DNA of 9,613 bases. Source: Hyphomicrobium_A sp964405975 (lineage in GTDB: Bacteria > Pseudomonadota > Alphaproteobacteria > Rhizobiales > Hyphomicrobiaceae). The stretch covers positions 1 to 9,613 of the forward strand of contig CAYOPW010000074.1 in NCBI GenBank assembly GCA_964405975.1. The letters are read 5' to 3'. Position numbers and translations under genes: made by a program. This document shows positions 1 to 6,564 of this stretch, one piece after another. The first letter of the stretch is position 1, and every line of letters starts with the position of its first letter. A model generated the notes under the pieces. That model did not search any database. It worked only from the letters and a program-made list of their open reading frames with translations, and was not told where the DNA came from.

Positions 1-345
1 AATCTGACGGGGCCTCAACTTGCCAGTTTCGAGCGCGATCTACACAAGGCCAAAGTGTCTGATGCCATGCGGCGCAAGATTTTGGTGTCGCTGTCGTCGA
101 TCCTCCGCCTTGCAGTGCGCGAAGGCTCCGTCAATCGCAACGTTGCCAAAGGCCATCGCGTTAAAACGAACAAGCGGGCCAAGCGGAAGTTGAAGATCGG
201 CGTGGACATCCCCAGCATTGCTGAAATTCAGGCGTTCTTAAAGGTGCTGGATGAGATCCTCTGGCGACCGTTCTTTCTCACGGCTGTTTTCACTGGCATG
301 CGGGCTAGAGAGTTGCGCGGGCTCAAGCGAAAGAACTGCTGCGCC
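1..345 (+). pseudogene. Tyrosine recombinase (phage-type integrase) remnant, both ends missing
   Basis: Reading from base 1 in the first frame gives an open segment that enters from beyond the left edge. It resembles the core DNA-binding (SAM-like) domain of phage/ICE-type integrases, with a helical stretch containing LSSILRLAVREGSVNRN, then a linker, then the first piece of the catalytic domain, FLTAVFTGMRARELRGL. The arginine in GMRARELRGL is the position of the first catalytic Arg of the family. The frame stays open to a stop at 508-510, but after about base 335 it no longer looks like an integrase, and the expected later catalytic residues (H-x-x-R and the tyrosine nucleophile) are absent. 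A real gene lies antisense to that tail. The fragment therefore cannot encode an active recombinase; together with the tRNA 3' half at 1074-1118 it marks past site-specific integration. The family call is firm; the exact 3' end of the homology is uncertain. Confidence 0.75.
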
Positions 346-371
346 TTCAAATCAATTTCGGTGACCGGGAC

Positions 372-680
372 TCATCTCTCCGAAGTCGAGTCTATGTCCC
401 TTCGTTGGCGCCTGCAGATCTCGCGCCACCTCTTCTTGGTGATATGCGTGCCGCTGTCCCATGCCTCTATGCATCGTTCAAGCGATTGCGTCGTGGTCGT
501 CGTGGTCTGATCGCTAGGCGCACCTTGGTAATTGCGCGTGCCCTTTCGCTGAGCAAGCTGAACGATACCTTCCGGGGACTTAACGACGAGCCCGGAATAG
601 GCCCCGGCAGGCGCAATGACAATGACCGCTATGGCCAAGAAGGCAAACGCGAACAAACGTAACGGATGAGAAAGTCGCAT
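372..680 (-). CDS. Small putative secreted protein with WDxxTHxTKxxW motif
   Basis: The 102-residue product begins with a typical Sec signal peptide: a basic start (MRLSHPLR), a hydrophobic core to about residue 24 and a likely cleavage site after AGA. The middle is low-complexity, with six threonines in a row encoded by two copies of ACCACGACG (near 489-507). The C-terminal part contains RCIEAWDSGTHITKKRW followed by REICRR, with two cysteines bracketing the motif. From memory, similar C-terminal motifs (C-x-x-x-WDxxTHMTKxEW...C) recur in small exported proteins of unknown function in Bradyrhizobium and relatives; I cannot name a function. No strong ribosome-binding site is visible before the ATG at 678-680. 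It is antisense to the tail of the integrase remnant, which supports the view that the integrase sequence ends near 345. The signal peptide plus the conserved motif make this a likely real gene. Confidence 0.6.
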   Translation of the reverse strand: MRLSHPLRLFAFAFLAIAVIVIAPAGAYSGLVVKSPEGIVQLAQRKGTRNYQGAPSDQTTTTTTQSLERCIEAWDSGTHITKKRWREICRRQRRDIDSTSER

Positions 681-724
681 GGTGCTTTTTCGCGATGCTT
701 AAGCGTGCTCTACCGCTATATACG

Positions 725-994
725 CTAGGCTGAACGCCTGGTGAAGCTGCCGAAGGTCCGATAGTTAGCATCAGGGACGATTCTCGTTGAGCTGAGGGGC
801 GCTAGCTCGGGCTGGCGCCCTTTTGCTTGGCCGCAGCGGCGGGGAACGATCGGCACGCTCGGTTGTGGCGTGTAGGCCAGCTCGCCTTTCGCCTCTAGCT
901 CGCGGTAAAGCTCGGGATCATCCCACCACAAGCGATACCCGCGTGGCATCATCTCGTGCAGAATTTGGCGCATCCGCACTCGCCGCAACCTCAT
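725..994 (-). CDS. Doubtful hypothetical protein, 89 aa
   Basis: A minus-strand reading frame of 89 residues. Its N-terminal half (MRQILHEMMPRGYRLWWDD, then PELYRELEAKGELAYTPQ) has a protein-like composition and GC-rich third positions, but I do not recognise a family and assign no function. A second ATG at codon 8 is an alternative start; neither start has a clear ribosome-binding site. The C-terminal third contains a perfect-looking hairpin (797-820) and ends in low-quality sequence, so the frame may be a decayed or truncated gene, or chance. It lies between the small secreted protein gene and the tRNA fragment, in a zone otherwise made of debris. Confidence 0.3.
   Translation of the reverse strand: MRLRRVRMRQILHEMMPRGYRLWWDDPELYRELEAKGELAYTPQPSVPIVPRRCGQAKGRQPELAPLSSTRIVPDANYRTFGSFTRRSA
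797..824 (+). terminator. Strong GC hairpin followed by TTTT, terminator-like
   Basis: GGGCGCTAGC at 797-806 pairs with GCTGGCGCCC at 811-820, ten base pairs with a single G-U wobble, closed by the four-base loop TCGG and followed by TTTT at 821-824. This is the layout of an intrinsic terminator for rightward transcription, although the T-run is short. It lies inside the doubtful minus-strand frame at 725-994. No intact rightward gene sits directly upstream, so it may be the terminator of a lost gene, or a mobile palindromic repeat. Confidence 0.4.
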
Positions 995-1073
995 TGTTCC
1001 AATCTGGTCTTACAATCGCCCCGGCCATGCGACACAAAAAAAACCGCGAACTGCCATAACTTATTGAAACCGT

Positions 1074-1118
1074 TGGTAGCGGGACCCGGACTCAAACCGG
1101 GGACCTACGGATTATGAT
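1074..1118 (-). repeat. tRNA-Met-like (CAU) 3' half, probable integrase attachment site remnant
   Basis: On the minus strand the sequence ends in GCTACCA, with CCA at 1076-1074. It contains a perfect 5-bp T-arm (CCCGG/CCGGG, 1085-1101) with loop TTTGAGT, and an anticodon-loop-like TCATAA with CAT at 1116-1114. This matches the 3' half of an alphaproteobacterial elongator tRNA-Met. The anticodon-stem 5' strand does not pair with the 3' strand, no D-arm is recognisable and no acceptor 5' strand complementary to TCCCGCT follows, so it is not a functional tRNA. The T-loop also has T where nearly all tRNAs have C56. Conservation that stops at the anticodon is what is left when an element integrates into a tRNA 3' end and carries or duplicates that half. 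In the standard geometry the element would lie on the 5' side of such a duplicated half, here toward higher coordinates. Confidence 0.6.
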
Positions 1119-1187
1119 GACGAAGTAAACAAGTCGACTACCGCAAATTCAACGACTTAGAAGGGCGCCCGTTGCCGACACTGCCCC

Positions 1188-2396
1188 TCAGCCGCTTTCG
1201 GCCGGCGCGCCGACGATCACGATGGCTATTGCAACGGCCGTCAGAAGTGCATAACCGATCGCGCGAAGTTTTTCGCCGCGATTGTTCACGCTGAAAGTCG
1301 CCTGCAAGCACTCTAATGCGTAATACAAAGCGAAGCAGCGCGATGCCAAGGTGATCAGGCTGTAGACGTCCGTCTCCCATGTTATGACACCAGCGATCAA
1401 AGCTAGGAGCGGATAGCCTGCGCGGACGGTGATGCGGCCATGAGAAAGATCGTTTAATAGGCCTCCTGCCCCCAATGTGTCGGCAATGGCCGCGCTCGAT
1501 TGACTGGCTAAGGCGCCCACAGTGATCAAAAGCGGCAGCACGATGGATACAGGGGCTAGCATGTCGACTATTGCCGCCACACCGTGGTCGGACGTCGCTA
1601 TTCCCATGAGGGGGATCATCAGCAGGAAGAACGTGACATAGATTGCAGCAGACAAAAGTTGCGCTAATTTCATGGAGCGAATGCGCTGCTCGGCATTGTA
1701 GTTCGCGCCGAGGAATCGCGATGTCTCAAAACCCTGGATGAGGATCAAGAGGCCTAAAATGGCGGGAAGATTGCCAAGCTCAAAGTGGCCAGGGACGATG
1801 TTGAAAACAGCAGTTGAAGTAAGAAAACCCTCGACAGTGTATATCCCAAGTGCTGCAAACGTCCCCCCTATCACCGCTAATTTTAGTGAGACGGCATAGA
1901 TTTCCATGCCTTCGACGGCGCGGAATCCGCGCCAAAAGCCCACGCCACCAATGATGATCAGTACGACCGTGACGATCACGTTTGCTAAAAATGCATCGAC
2001 GATACCGAAAGCCTTCAACAAGAAGTTCGCGAAAAGAACAAGGTAGTACGCCACCGAAACAAAATAGGCGAACGCCAGCACAAAATGGGACAACTGCTCT
2101 ATCGAGACAGTGCGCACCGACGCCGTTCCTTTCGACAAAAGCGGCTCGACGTAGGAGATGTTGTCGCGAATTGCACTCCCGAAAAGATAGGCTAGCGAAA
2201 GCAAGCCAATCATCGGGAATACCGCCCATGAACCGACGAGGTCACGCAAGATAGGGAGGGAGACGAGGAATCCACTGCCGATGATGGAAGCCAGGGGTGT
2301 GCTCGCGGCGCGCCACACATCAATCCGCTTGAGGCGCGGATGTAGCAAGAAGGCGAGGAGCGCGAACGACGTAACGACTGCAATCACTCCAGGCAT
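1188..2396 (-). CDS. APC-superfamily-like permease, about 12 TM segments
   Basis: A roughly 400-residue integral membrane protein with about twelve hydrophobic segments by eye. After a first hydrophobic stretch comes a segment with ASIIGSGFLVSLPIL, which resembles the glycine-broken TM1 substrate site (GSG) of LeuT-fold APC transporters; a later segment, LLILIQGFETSRFLG, resembles the broken TM6. This suggests a secondary transporter for an amino acid or other small organic solute in the inner membrane, but the substrate cannot be read from the sequence and the family call is by overall resemblance. I chose the ATG at 2394-2396 (402 residues); an in-frame TTG at 2403-2405 would add three residues. 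Neither has a strong ribosome-binding site. It is divergent from the SpoIIAA-like gene, with about 86 bases between the starts that must hold both promoters. Confidence 0.75.
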   Translation of the reverse strand: MPGVIAVVTSFALLAFLLHPRLKRIDVWRAASTPLASIIGSGFLVSLPILRDLVGSWAVFPMIGLLSLAYLFGSAIRDNISYVEPLLSKGTASVRTVSIEQLSHFVLAFAYFVSVAYYLVLFANFLLKAFGIVDAFLANVIVTVVLIIIGGVGFWRGFRAVEGMEIYAVSLKLAVIGGTFAALGIYTVEGFLTSTAVFNIVPGHFELGNLPAILGLLILIQGFETSRFLGANYNAEQRIRSMKLAQLLSAAIYVTFFLLMIPLMGIATSDHGVAAIVDMLAPVSIVLPLLITVGALASQSSAAIADTLGAGGLLNDLSHGRITVRAGYPLLALIAGVITWETDVYSLITLASRCFALYYALECLQATFSVNNRGEKLRAIGYALLTAVAIAIVIVGAPAESG

Positions 2397-2482
2397 ACGA
2401 TCCAACGGTTTTTCTTAAGCGTGAGACAGAGGGTTACTGTTGTTTGAGAAAGCCAGCTGAGATTGTTTTAACGGAGGATCGA

Positions 2483-2848
2483 ATGATTGAAGCTCTGAAG
2501 GACTTTCCCGATAACACACTTGCATTCGCCTGCCGGGGACATGTGACCAGGCGCGACTACGAGACTGTCTTGATTCCTGCCGTTGAAAAGGCGCTCCAGG
2601 AGCACGAAAAAGTCCGCCTTTACTATCATATTGGCACTGATTTCACCGGAGTCGATCCTGGTGCCGTCTGGGAGGACTTCAGGGTCGGCGCCGAAAATTG
2701 GTTGCGCTGGGAACGAGTTGCTGTCGTCACCGACGTTGACTGGATCAAGAATATAATGTGGGCCTTCGGTTTTTTGATGCCCGGAGGGCTCAGAGTGTTC
2801 TCCACGGCCGAAGAGTCTAAAGCTCGCGATTGGATCGTATCCCCCTGA
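2483..2848 (+). CDS. SpoIIAA-like (STAS-fold) protein
   Basis: The 121-residue product matches the SpoIIAA-like family (formerly DUF3478), whose members have a STAS/CRAL-TRIO-like fold. Recognisable segments are RRDYETVLIPAVEKAL (about residues 23-38), a central WEDFRVG, the strongly conserved RWERVAVVTDVDWI (about 74-87) and FGFLMPGGLRVF near the C-terminus. Length is usual for the family. I chose the ATG at 2483 because GGAGG lies at 2473-2477, five bases upstream; the upstream TTG at 2444 would give a longer frame with no such site. The family's biochemical role is not settled; lipid or nucleotide binding and stress-related roles have been proposed. Its divergent pairing with a membrane transporter could mean regulation of the transporter by a STAS-type partner, which is inference only. 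Confidence 0.88.
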   Translation: MIEALKDFPDNTLAFACRGHVTRRDYETVLIPAVEKALQEHEKVRLYYHIGTDFTGVDPGAVWEDFRVGAENWLRWERVAVVTDVDWIKNIMWAFGFLMPGGLRVFSTAEESKARDWIVSP

Positions 2849-2948
2849 GATATTTAGACCGACGGCGTGCCTGGAATTGCCCCGCTCGTCAATAGCGAGT
2901 TCGCGCTGATCCCGTCCAGCTGAAGAGAGCGTCGCATTAACCGAAATG

Positions 2949-2969
2949 TCCGCTTTGGCACTTAGCGGA
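2949..2969. repeat. Small inverted repeat between convergent genes
   Basis: TCCGCT at 2949-2954 is inverted as AGCGGA at 2964-2969 around a nine-base loop, with a partial outer match of CCGA (2941-2944) to TCGG (2972-2975). It lies in the 141-base gap between two convergent genes (SpoIIAA-like and the minus-strand membrane protein), where a two-way terminator would be expected, but there is no T-run. It also resembles palindromic intergenic repeats that I recall from rhizobial genomes. Both readings are weak. Confidence 0.25.
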
Positions 2970-2989
2970 AATCGGACGACAGAGAAGAC

Positions 2990-3340
2990 CTAATTCCAGG
3001 AGTAGGTAACGCGGCCGGTGCGATGCCGGTGCTCGGTGATCTGCACGTGATCTCCGACGTGCGGATCCGTGCTCTTCAACGCCAGAACCCTAACGTGCCG
3101 CCCGTTCTCCAGGGCGACATCGACGGACAGGTCATTCTGGATCAACATGGTATTTCTGGCATGGACTGGCCCAACGGAGAGGACTGTGCCAGGCACCCGG
3201 ATATTCTCGACCTGAGTTTCATAGTCCTCATAGACAAAGACGAGGCCAACAGCTCCCAGAGCAGCGGCGGCAAGAGCAACCTTTTTTGCTCGCTCGCGCC
3301 ACAGTACCTGCTCCAGTCTCCGCTTCGTCTCCTCGCGCAT
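2990..3340 (-). CDS. Small single-pass membrane-anchored protein, 116 aa
   Basis: The product has a charged N-terminus (MREETKRRLEQVLWRERAKK), one hydrophobic segment at about residues 20-37 (KVALAAAALGAVGLVFVYE) and a soluble part of about 80 residues. That part is rich in beta-strand-like sequence (RVPGTVLSVGPVHARNTMLI, HVRVLALKSTDPHVGDHVQI), reminiscent of small OB-like or barrel domains. The charge pattern suggests an N-terminus in the cytoplasm and the domain in the periplasm. I know no function for it. The ATG at 3338-3340 is preceded by GGAG about nine bases upstream, which supports this start and strand over the overlapping plus-strand frame at 3023-3367, which has no membrane segment or recognisable domain. 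It converges on the SpoIIAA-like gene. Confidence 0.6.
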   Translation of the reverse strand: MREETKRRLEQVLWRERAKKVALAAAALGAVGLVFVYEDYETQVENIRVPGTVLSVGPVHARNTMLIQNDLSVDVALENGRHVRVLALKSTDPHVGDHVQITEHRHRTGRVTYSWN

Positions 3341-3789
3341 CGTCTATCGCTCCACAATTGTGATTGAGCCTCTCACGCTGCTATCACCCGACCGCAGAGA
3401 CCGCAAACAAGATATCATGCGATAGCGCCGATTATTCTAGTGGTCGACAAAGCGGAGGACGGCGAGAGATCCGCGGTCAGCCTCGCTTCGTTTGCGTGGA
3501 GAAAGCGGTCGATGGGATAGACGTGGCTTATTTGTGCGGGTAACTCACTCATCCTTATTCTCGGAGACCTGAATACCCTCTCCACCCGATCATGCAGGGC
3601 GCACAATCGGCCCTTGGCTTAGTATCCGCTCAGATGAATCCCTGCCGGTCACGTTACCCCGATGCGGCACAGCGAGTCTGCCTCAGCAGCTGCGCTCGCT
3701 ATTTTGTTTAAGCACGGGCATACTGCGTTGCAAACTATTCTACCTCGGCGCGCTGGTTAAACGGGATTGTTAGGCGGCTATTCATGAAG
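3341..3789. other. About 450 bases without a recognisable gene
   Basis: I find no reading frame with family resemblance, no strong hairpin with a T-run and no convincing promoter here. The short frame at 3415-3606 on the minus strand has no recognisable composition or start signal. The neighbouring sequence to the right is a decayed transposase and a decayed stress-protein gene, so this stretch is most simply old, eroded DNA. It could hold the promoter of the minus-strand gene ending at 2990. Confidence 0.5.
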
Positions 3790-3995
3790 CCCATCTCGTC
3801 GCGGACTCACTTCATTGCGTTCGATAACGCCAAATTGCCGCACGGCGAAATCGCTTAGAGGCTGAAGGCAGCCCAAGTCATCAGCGAGTCATGGGACACC
3901 ATTACAACACCGTCGGGCCACACTCGAGATCAGCCACAGACCATCAGCACCTGAAGCCTCATTGCCAGCTCCGTGTGCTCTGGACTATCCTGCGA
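3790..3995 (+). pseudogene. IS3-family transposase (OrfB) C-terminal remnant, frameshifted
   Basis: Pieces of the end of an IS3-family DDE transposase can be followed across frames. AFDNAKL and HGEIA (from about 3814) correspond to the family's SFNAKLRDELLNGEIF, with a few residues deleted and then a stop codon. RLKAAQVISESW corresponds to SLKEAQVIIEQW. After a frame change, HHYNTVGPHSRS (from about 3897) matches the very typical HYNTVRPHSSLGY. After a further change, HRPSAPEASLPAPCALDYPA matches YRPPAPEAS-type endings. The catalytic DDE core upstream is not visible. With several frameshifts, a stop and no terminal repeats that I can find, it is an inactive relic. It lies directly upstream of the truncated universal stress protein fragment and may have caused that truncation. 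Confidence 0.75.
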
Positions 3996-4041
3996 AAAAA
4001 CCAGCTCATTCGCTCGCCAAGAAGCGCCAGCATTCTTTCGA

Positions 4042-4320
4042 AATGTAAAACTGAAACATGTGCTTTCGGTCAAAGACCCGCACGAAGAAACAGCCGATCG
4101 CCGCAGGCTGGTCCAATACCTCGCTTGGGGTGGACGCGGTGCGGAGGGCAGGGGTATTCCCAGGGCGCCTGAACAAACCGGCCACCGGCTCTTTGCTGCG
4201 GCTCAGGAAGCCGGAGCTAGCCTTCTGACAATGAAGGGCCATGCCCACAATCGCTTCGAAGTGGCAATTCATGGAGGTACGACTGTCCATGCCATGCGCC
4301 ATGCCACCTCCCACTATTGA
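4042..4320 (+). pseudogene. Universal stress protein (UspA family), C-terminal remnant
   Basis: The frame ending at the TGA of 4318-4320 carries the C-terminal signature of the UspA family. RRRLVQYLAWGG is followed by a GHRLFAAAQEAGASLLTMKG block and then HAHNRFEVAIHGGTTVHAMRHA. These correspond to the usual GEALLAAAxEAGADLLVMGGYGHSRLRExxLGGxTRHVLRHATVPVLM. The ATP-binding G-x2-G-x9-G(S/T) pattern is partly eroded: K for the usual G after M, HAHNR for YGHSR. The product ends early at RHATSHY, missing the last strand. The N-terminal part, including the start, is lost into the IS3 relic. The frame is open from 3973, but only the portion from about 4042 looks like Usp. No ribosome-binding site or plausible start is seen, so I treat it as a pseudogene; a diverged short protein is less likely. 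Confidence 0.7.
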
Positions 4321-4337
4321 TGATGCATTGAGTAACG

Positions 4338-5801
4338 ATGAAGACGTCCAGTTCGCGCACCAGTGGCAAGAATAAACAGGGAGAGGAGAGCGGCGACGCG
4401 CTGGGGCGCGTGACCTCGGTGAGCGGTTCGGTCGTGGACGTTGCATTCTCTGCCGGCGCGTTGCCGCCGATCAACACCGCTCTCGAAGTTCAATGGGATG
4501 GTCCACATCGCCTGATCGTTGAGGTCCAACAGCATCTGGATCCCCATACGATACGAGGTGTGGCAATGCAGGAAACGGCCGGACTTCGAAATGGTGTGAA
4601 CGTCCGTGATACCGGGGCGCCCATACGGGTGCCGACCGGGGAAGCCGTGCTGGGACGGCTAATAAACGTGATTGGCGATCCGATCGATCATGGGCCGGCC
4701 TTCGACGCGCAAGTGCCGCGGGTGCCAATTCATCATAAGCCGCCCAAGCTGAGCGAACAGCGTGGTGGAAGAGATCTCTTTCTAACGGATATCAAGATGA
4801 TAGATCTCCTGGCGCCACTCGCTCGCGGCGGCAAGGCCGGGATGTTCGGTGGCGCGGGCGTCGGCAAGACCGTGCTTATTATGGAGCTGATCCGGACGAC
4901 CGTGGAGAGATACGCCGGGATCTCGGTTTTTGCTGGCATCGGCGAACGGTCGCGCGAAGGACATGAACTTTGGCTGGAACTCCAGCGGTCCGGTGTGCTC
5001 GATCGCACGGCTCTGGTGTTTGGCCAGATGAACGAGCCCCCCGGTGCCCGCTGGCGCGTCGGGATGACAGCGCTGACCGTCGCGGAGCATTTCCGCGATG
5101 TTATGCATCAGGATGTTCTGATGCTGATCGATAACGTTTTCCGCTTCGTTCAGGCCGGTGGCGAGGTGTCGGGACTGCTCGGCCGGCTGCCGTCGCGCGT
5201 GGGATATCAGCCGACACTGGCCACGGAGCTCGCGGAGCTTGAGGAGCGAATCGCCTCGGTGAAAGAGGCGGCCGTGACCTCCATCCAGGCGGTCTATGTG
5301 CCGGCCGACGATTTTACTGATCCGGCCGTGGCGCAGACCTTCACGCACCTTGATTCCGCGATTGTTCTCAGCCGGGATATGGCGAGCCAGGGGCTCTACC
5401 CGGCGATTGATCCGCTCGCGTCCACCTCTGTTATGCTCGATCCGCGCGTCGTGGGAAAGGGGCACTACCAAACCGCTGAAGAGGTCCGCCGCCTCATCGA
5501 ACACTACCGTGAGCTACAGGAGATCATTTCGCTCCTTGGTATGGAAGAGCTCAGTGTCGCCGACCGGACAGCGGTTCGCCGGGCCCGCAGGCTCATCCGC
5601 TTCCTGACCCAACCGTTCGCCGTTACATCGCAGTTTACCGGACTGGAGGGGGCCTCAGTCTGTCTTGAAGATACGCTGAGCGGATGCCGGGCCATCATGG
5701 ACGGGGAGACGGACGATTGGTCCGAGCGTTCGCTTTATATGGTCGGGACGCTTGACGCCGCGCGCGCCAAGGAGCGGGCCACGGGGTCGGAGGCAGCATG
5801 A
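4338..5801 (+). CDS. atpD: N-type ATPase beta subunit (catalytic)
   Basis: Catalytic subunit of a rotary ATPase, 487 residues. The barrel domain begins at about residue 23 (GRVTSVSGSVVDVAF) after a charged, probably disordered 20-residue extension. The P-loop GGAGVGKT is at 171-178, with the catalytic Glu E203 and the following Arg in GERSREG. Walker B ends at D265 in LMLIDNVFRF, followed by QAGGEVSGLLGRLPSRVGYQPTLA, and the C-terminal helical domain ends with RFLTQPFAV. The DELSEED loop is EELSVAD at 403-409, with fewer acidic residues than usual. atpD comes first in the operon, as in N-type operons and unlike standard F-type ones. The ATG at 4338 has no strong ribosome-binding site, but no better start precedes the conserved domain. 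It overlaps atpC by four bases (ATGA). All catalytic residues are present, so the enzyme should be active. Confidence 0.97.
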   Translation: MKTSSSRTSGKNKQGEESGDALGRVTSVSGSVVDVAFSAGALPPINTALEVQWDGPHRLIVEVQQHLDPHTIRGVAMQETAGLRNGVNVRDTGAPIRVPTGEAVLGRLINVIGDPIDHGPAFDAQVPRVPIHHKPPKLSEQRGGRDLFLTDIKMIDLLAPLARGGKAGMFGGAGVGKTVLIMELIRTTVERYAGISVFAGIGERSREGHELWLELQRSGVLDRTALVFGQMNEPPGARWRVGMTALTVAEHFRDVMHQDVLMLIDNVFRFVQAGGEVSGLLGRLPSRVGYQPTLATELAELEERIASVKEAAVTSIQAVYVPADDFTDPAVAQTFTHLDSAIVLSRDMASQGLYPAIDPLASTSVMLDPRVVGKGHYQTAEEVRRLIEHYRELQEIISLLGMEELSVADRTAVRRARRLIRFLTQPFAVTSQFTGLEGASVCLEDTLSGCRAIMDGETDDWSERSLYMVGTLDAARAKERATGSEAA

Positions 5802-6277
5802 GACTGTTGGTGACCACGCCCATGTCAGTCGTCGTGGATGCCGAGAATGTGTGCCACGTCCGCGCCGAAGACGAAACTGGCGCCTTCGGGATCCTTCCAG
5901 GACATGCGGATTTCATCACCGTCTTGACGGTGTCGGTGATCACTTGGCGCAATCATGAGAACGAAGAGCACCATGTGGCCGTTCGCGGCGGCATATTGAC
6001 TGTCCGCGAAGGCAACATCGTGGAGATCGCGACGCGAGAAGCCGCGGGCGAAGACACCCTTCACCGACTTGGTCGAGCGGTGCTTGAAGGATTCCGCAAG
6101 GAGGCGCAAGCGGAGGAGCAATCGCGGGTTGCCGCGACGCGTTTGCAACTAGCAACTATTCGGCAGATCCAGCGCTATCTCGAGTCGGGGCGACAGCCTA
6201 TTCCGCAGGGACCCCCGCCAACGCTGGGCGCATCAACGGCGAGAGGCGGTCCACCCCGCGAGGGTGAACTACTATGA
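5798..6277 (+). CDS. atpC: N-type ATPase epsilon subunit with proline-rich tail
   Basis: Epsilon subunit of the central stalk, 159 residues. The N-terminal beta-sandwich spans about residues 1-85 and contains the family's TGAFGILPGHADFITVL and VAVRGGILTV segments. Two helices follow (about 86-130, including FRKEAQAEEQSR). The last 25-30 residues are proline- and glycine-rich (QPIPQGPPPTLG) and extend beyond the usual 130-140 residue length. Epsilon joins gamma to the c-ring, and its helices often inhibit ATP hydrolysis; whether this one does cannot be read here. The ATG sits in the ATGA overlap with the atpD stop, and its own stop overlaps the atpQ start in the same way, so translation is probably coupled. 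Position directly after atpD agrees with the N-type gene order. Confidence 0.95.
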   Translation: MRLLVTTPMSVVVDAENVCHVRAEDETGAFGILPGHADFITVLTVSVITWRNHENEEHHVAVRGGILTVREGNIVEIATREAAGEDTLHRLGRAVLEGFRKEAQAEEQSRVAATRLQLATIRQIQRYLESGRQPIPQGPPPTLGASTARGGPPREGELL

Positions 6278-6564
6278 GTATCTCGCCGAACAACGAGGGG
6301 CACAAGAAGATGCATCGTGCCGTTCGCTTACGCGAACAACGGAGCGAGCGATGGAAGAAGGAGGGCGAACGGTCGCTCTGGCAAAACCTGTCAATGGTTG
6401 GCGCGCTCGGCTGGTTGATCGTGACGCCGACTCTGCTTGGTGTTTTGATCGGGCGCTGGCTCGACGATATCTTCGAGACCGGGATCTTTTTTAGCGGAGC
6501 CCTAATCTTTCTAGGGCTCGCGATGGGTTGCTATATGGCCTGGCAGAGGGTCAGCAAAGAATGA
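6274..6564 (+). CDS. atpQ: N-type ATPase AtpQ (AtpI-like membrane subunit)
   Basis: A 96-residue protein with a basic cytoplasmic N-terminus (about 35 residues rich in R, K and E) and two hydrophobic segments, about 39-60 and 70-90, joined by a short loop with RWLDD. This is the usual AtpI-like AtpQ protein found between atpC and atpR in N-ATPase operons. The role of AtpQ is not firmly established; by analogy with AtpI it may assist c-ring assembly or cation handling. The ATG overlaps the atpC stop (ATGA) and its stop overlaps the atpR start. Identification rests on size, topology and position, which agree well. Confidence 0.9.
   Translation: MSISPNNEGHKKMHRAVRLREQRSERWKKEGERSLWQNLSMVGALGWLIVTPTLLGVLIGRWLDDIFETGIFFSGALIFLGLAMGCYMAWQRVSKE

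Noticed and set aside
346..510. Continuation of the integrase in the open frame or by a frameshift
   Set aside because: Neither frame shows the later catalytic residues convincingly, and the region is better explained as the C-terminal coding part of the minus-strand small secreted protein.
1074..1150. Intact tRNA-Met gene
   Set aside because: Only the anticodon-to-CCA half is recognisable; the anticodon stem does not pair, no D-arm or acceptor 5' strand is found, and T-loop position 56 is changed.
3023..3367. 114-residue plus-strand reading frame
   Set aside because: It overlaps the minus-strand membrane-anchored protein, which has a transmembrane segment and a ribosome-binding site; the plus-strand product has no recognisable features.
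4006..4446. 146-residue minus-strand reading frame across the start of atpD
   Set aside because: It runs antisense to the universal stress protein fragment and the atpD start, has an arginine/serine-rich composition and no family resemblance.
4782..5504. 240-residue minus-strand reading frame
   Set aside because: It lies wholly antisense to the conserved core of atpD, shows no recognisable domain and is explained by GC-rich codon use in the true gene.
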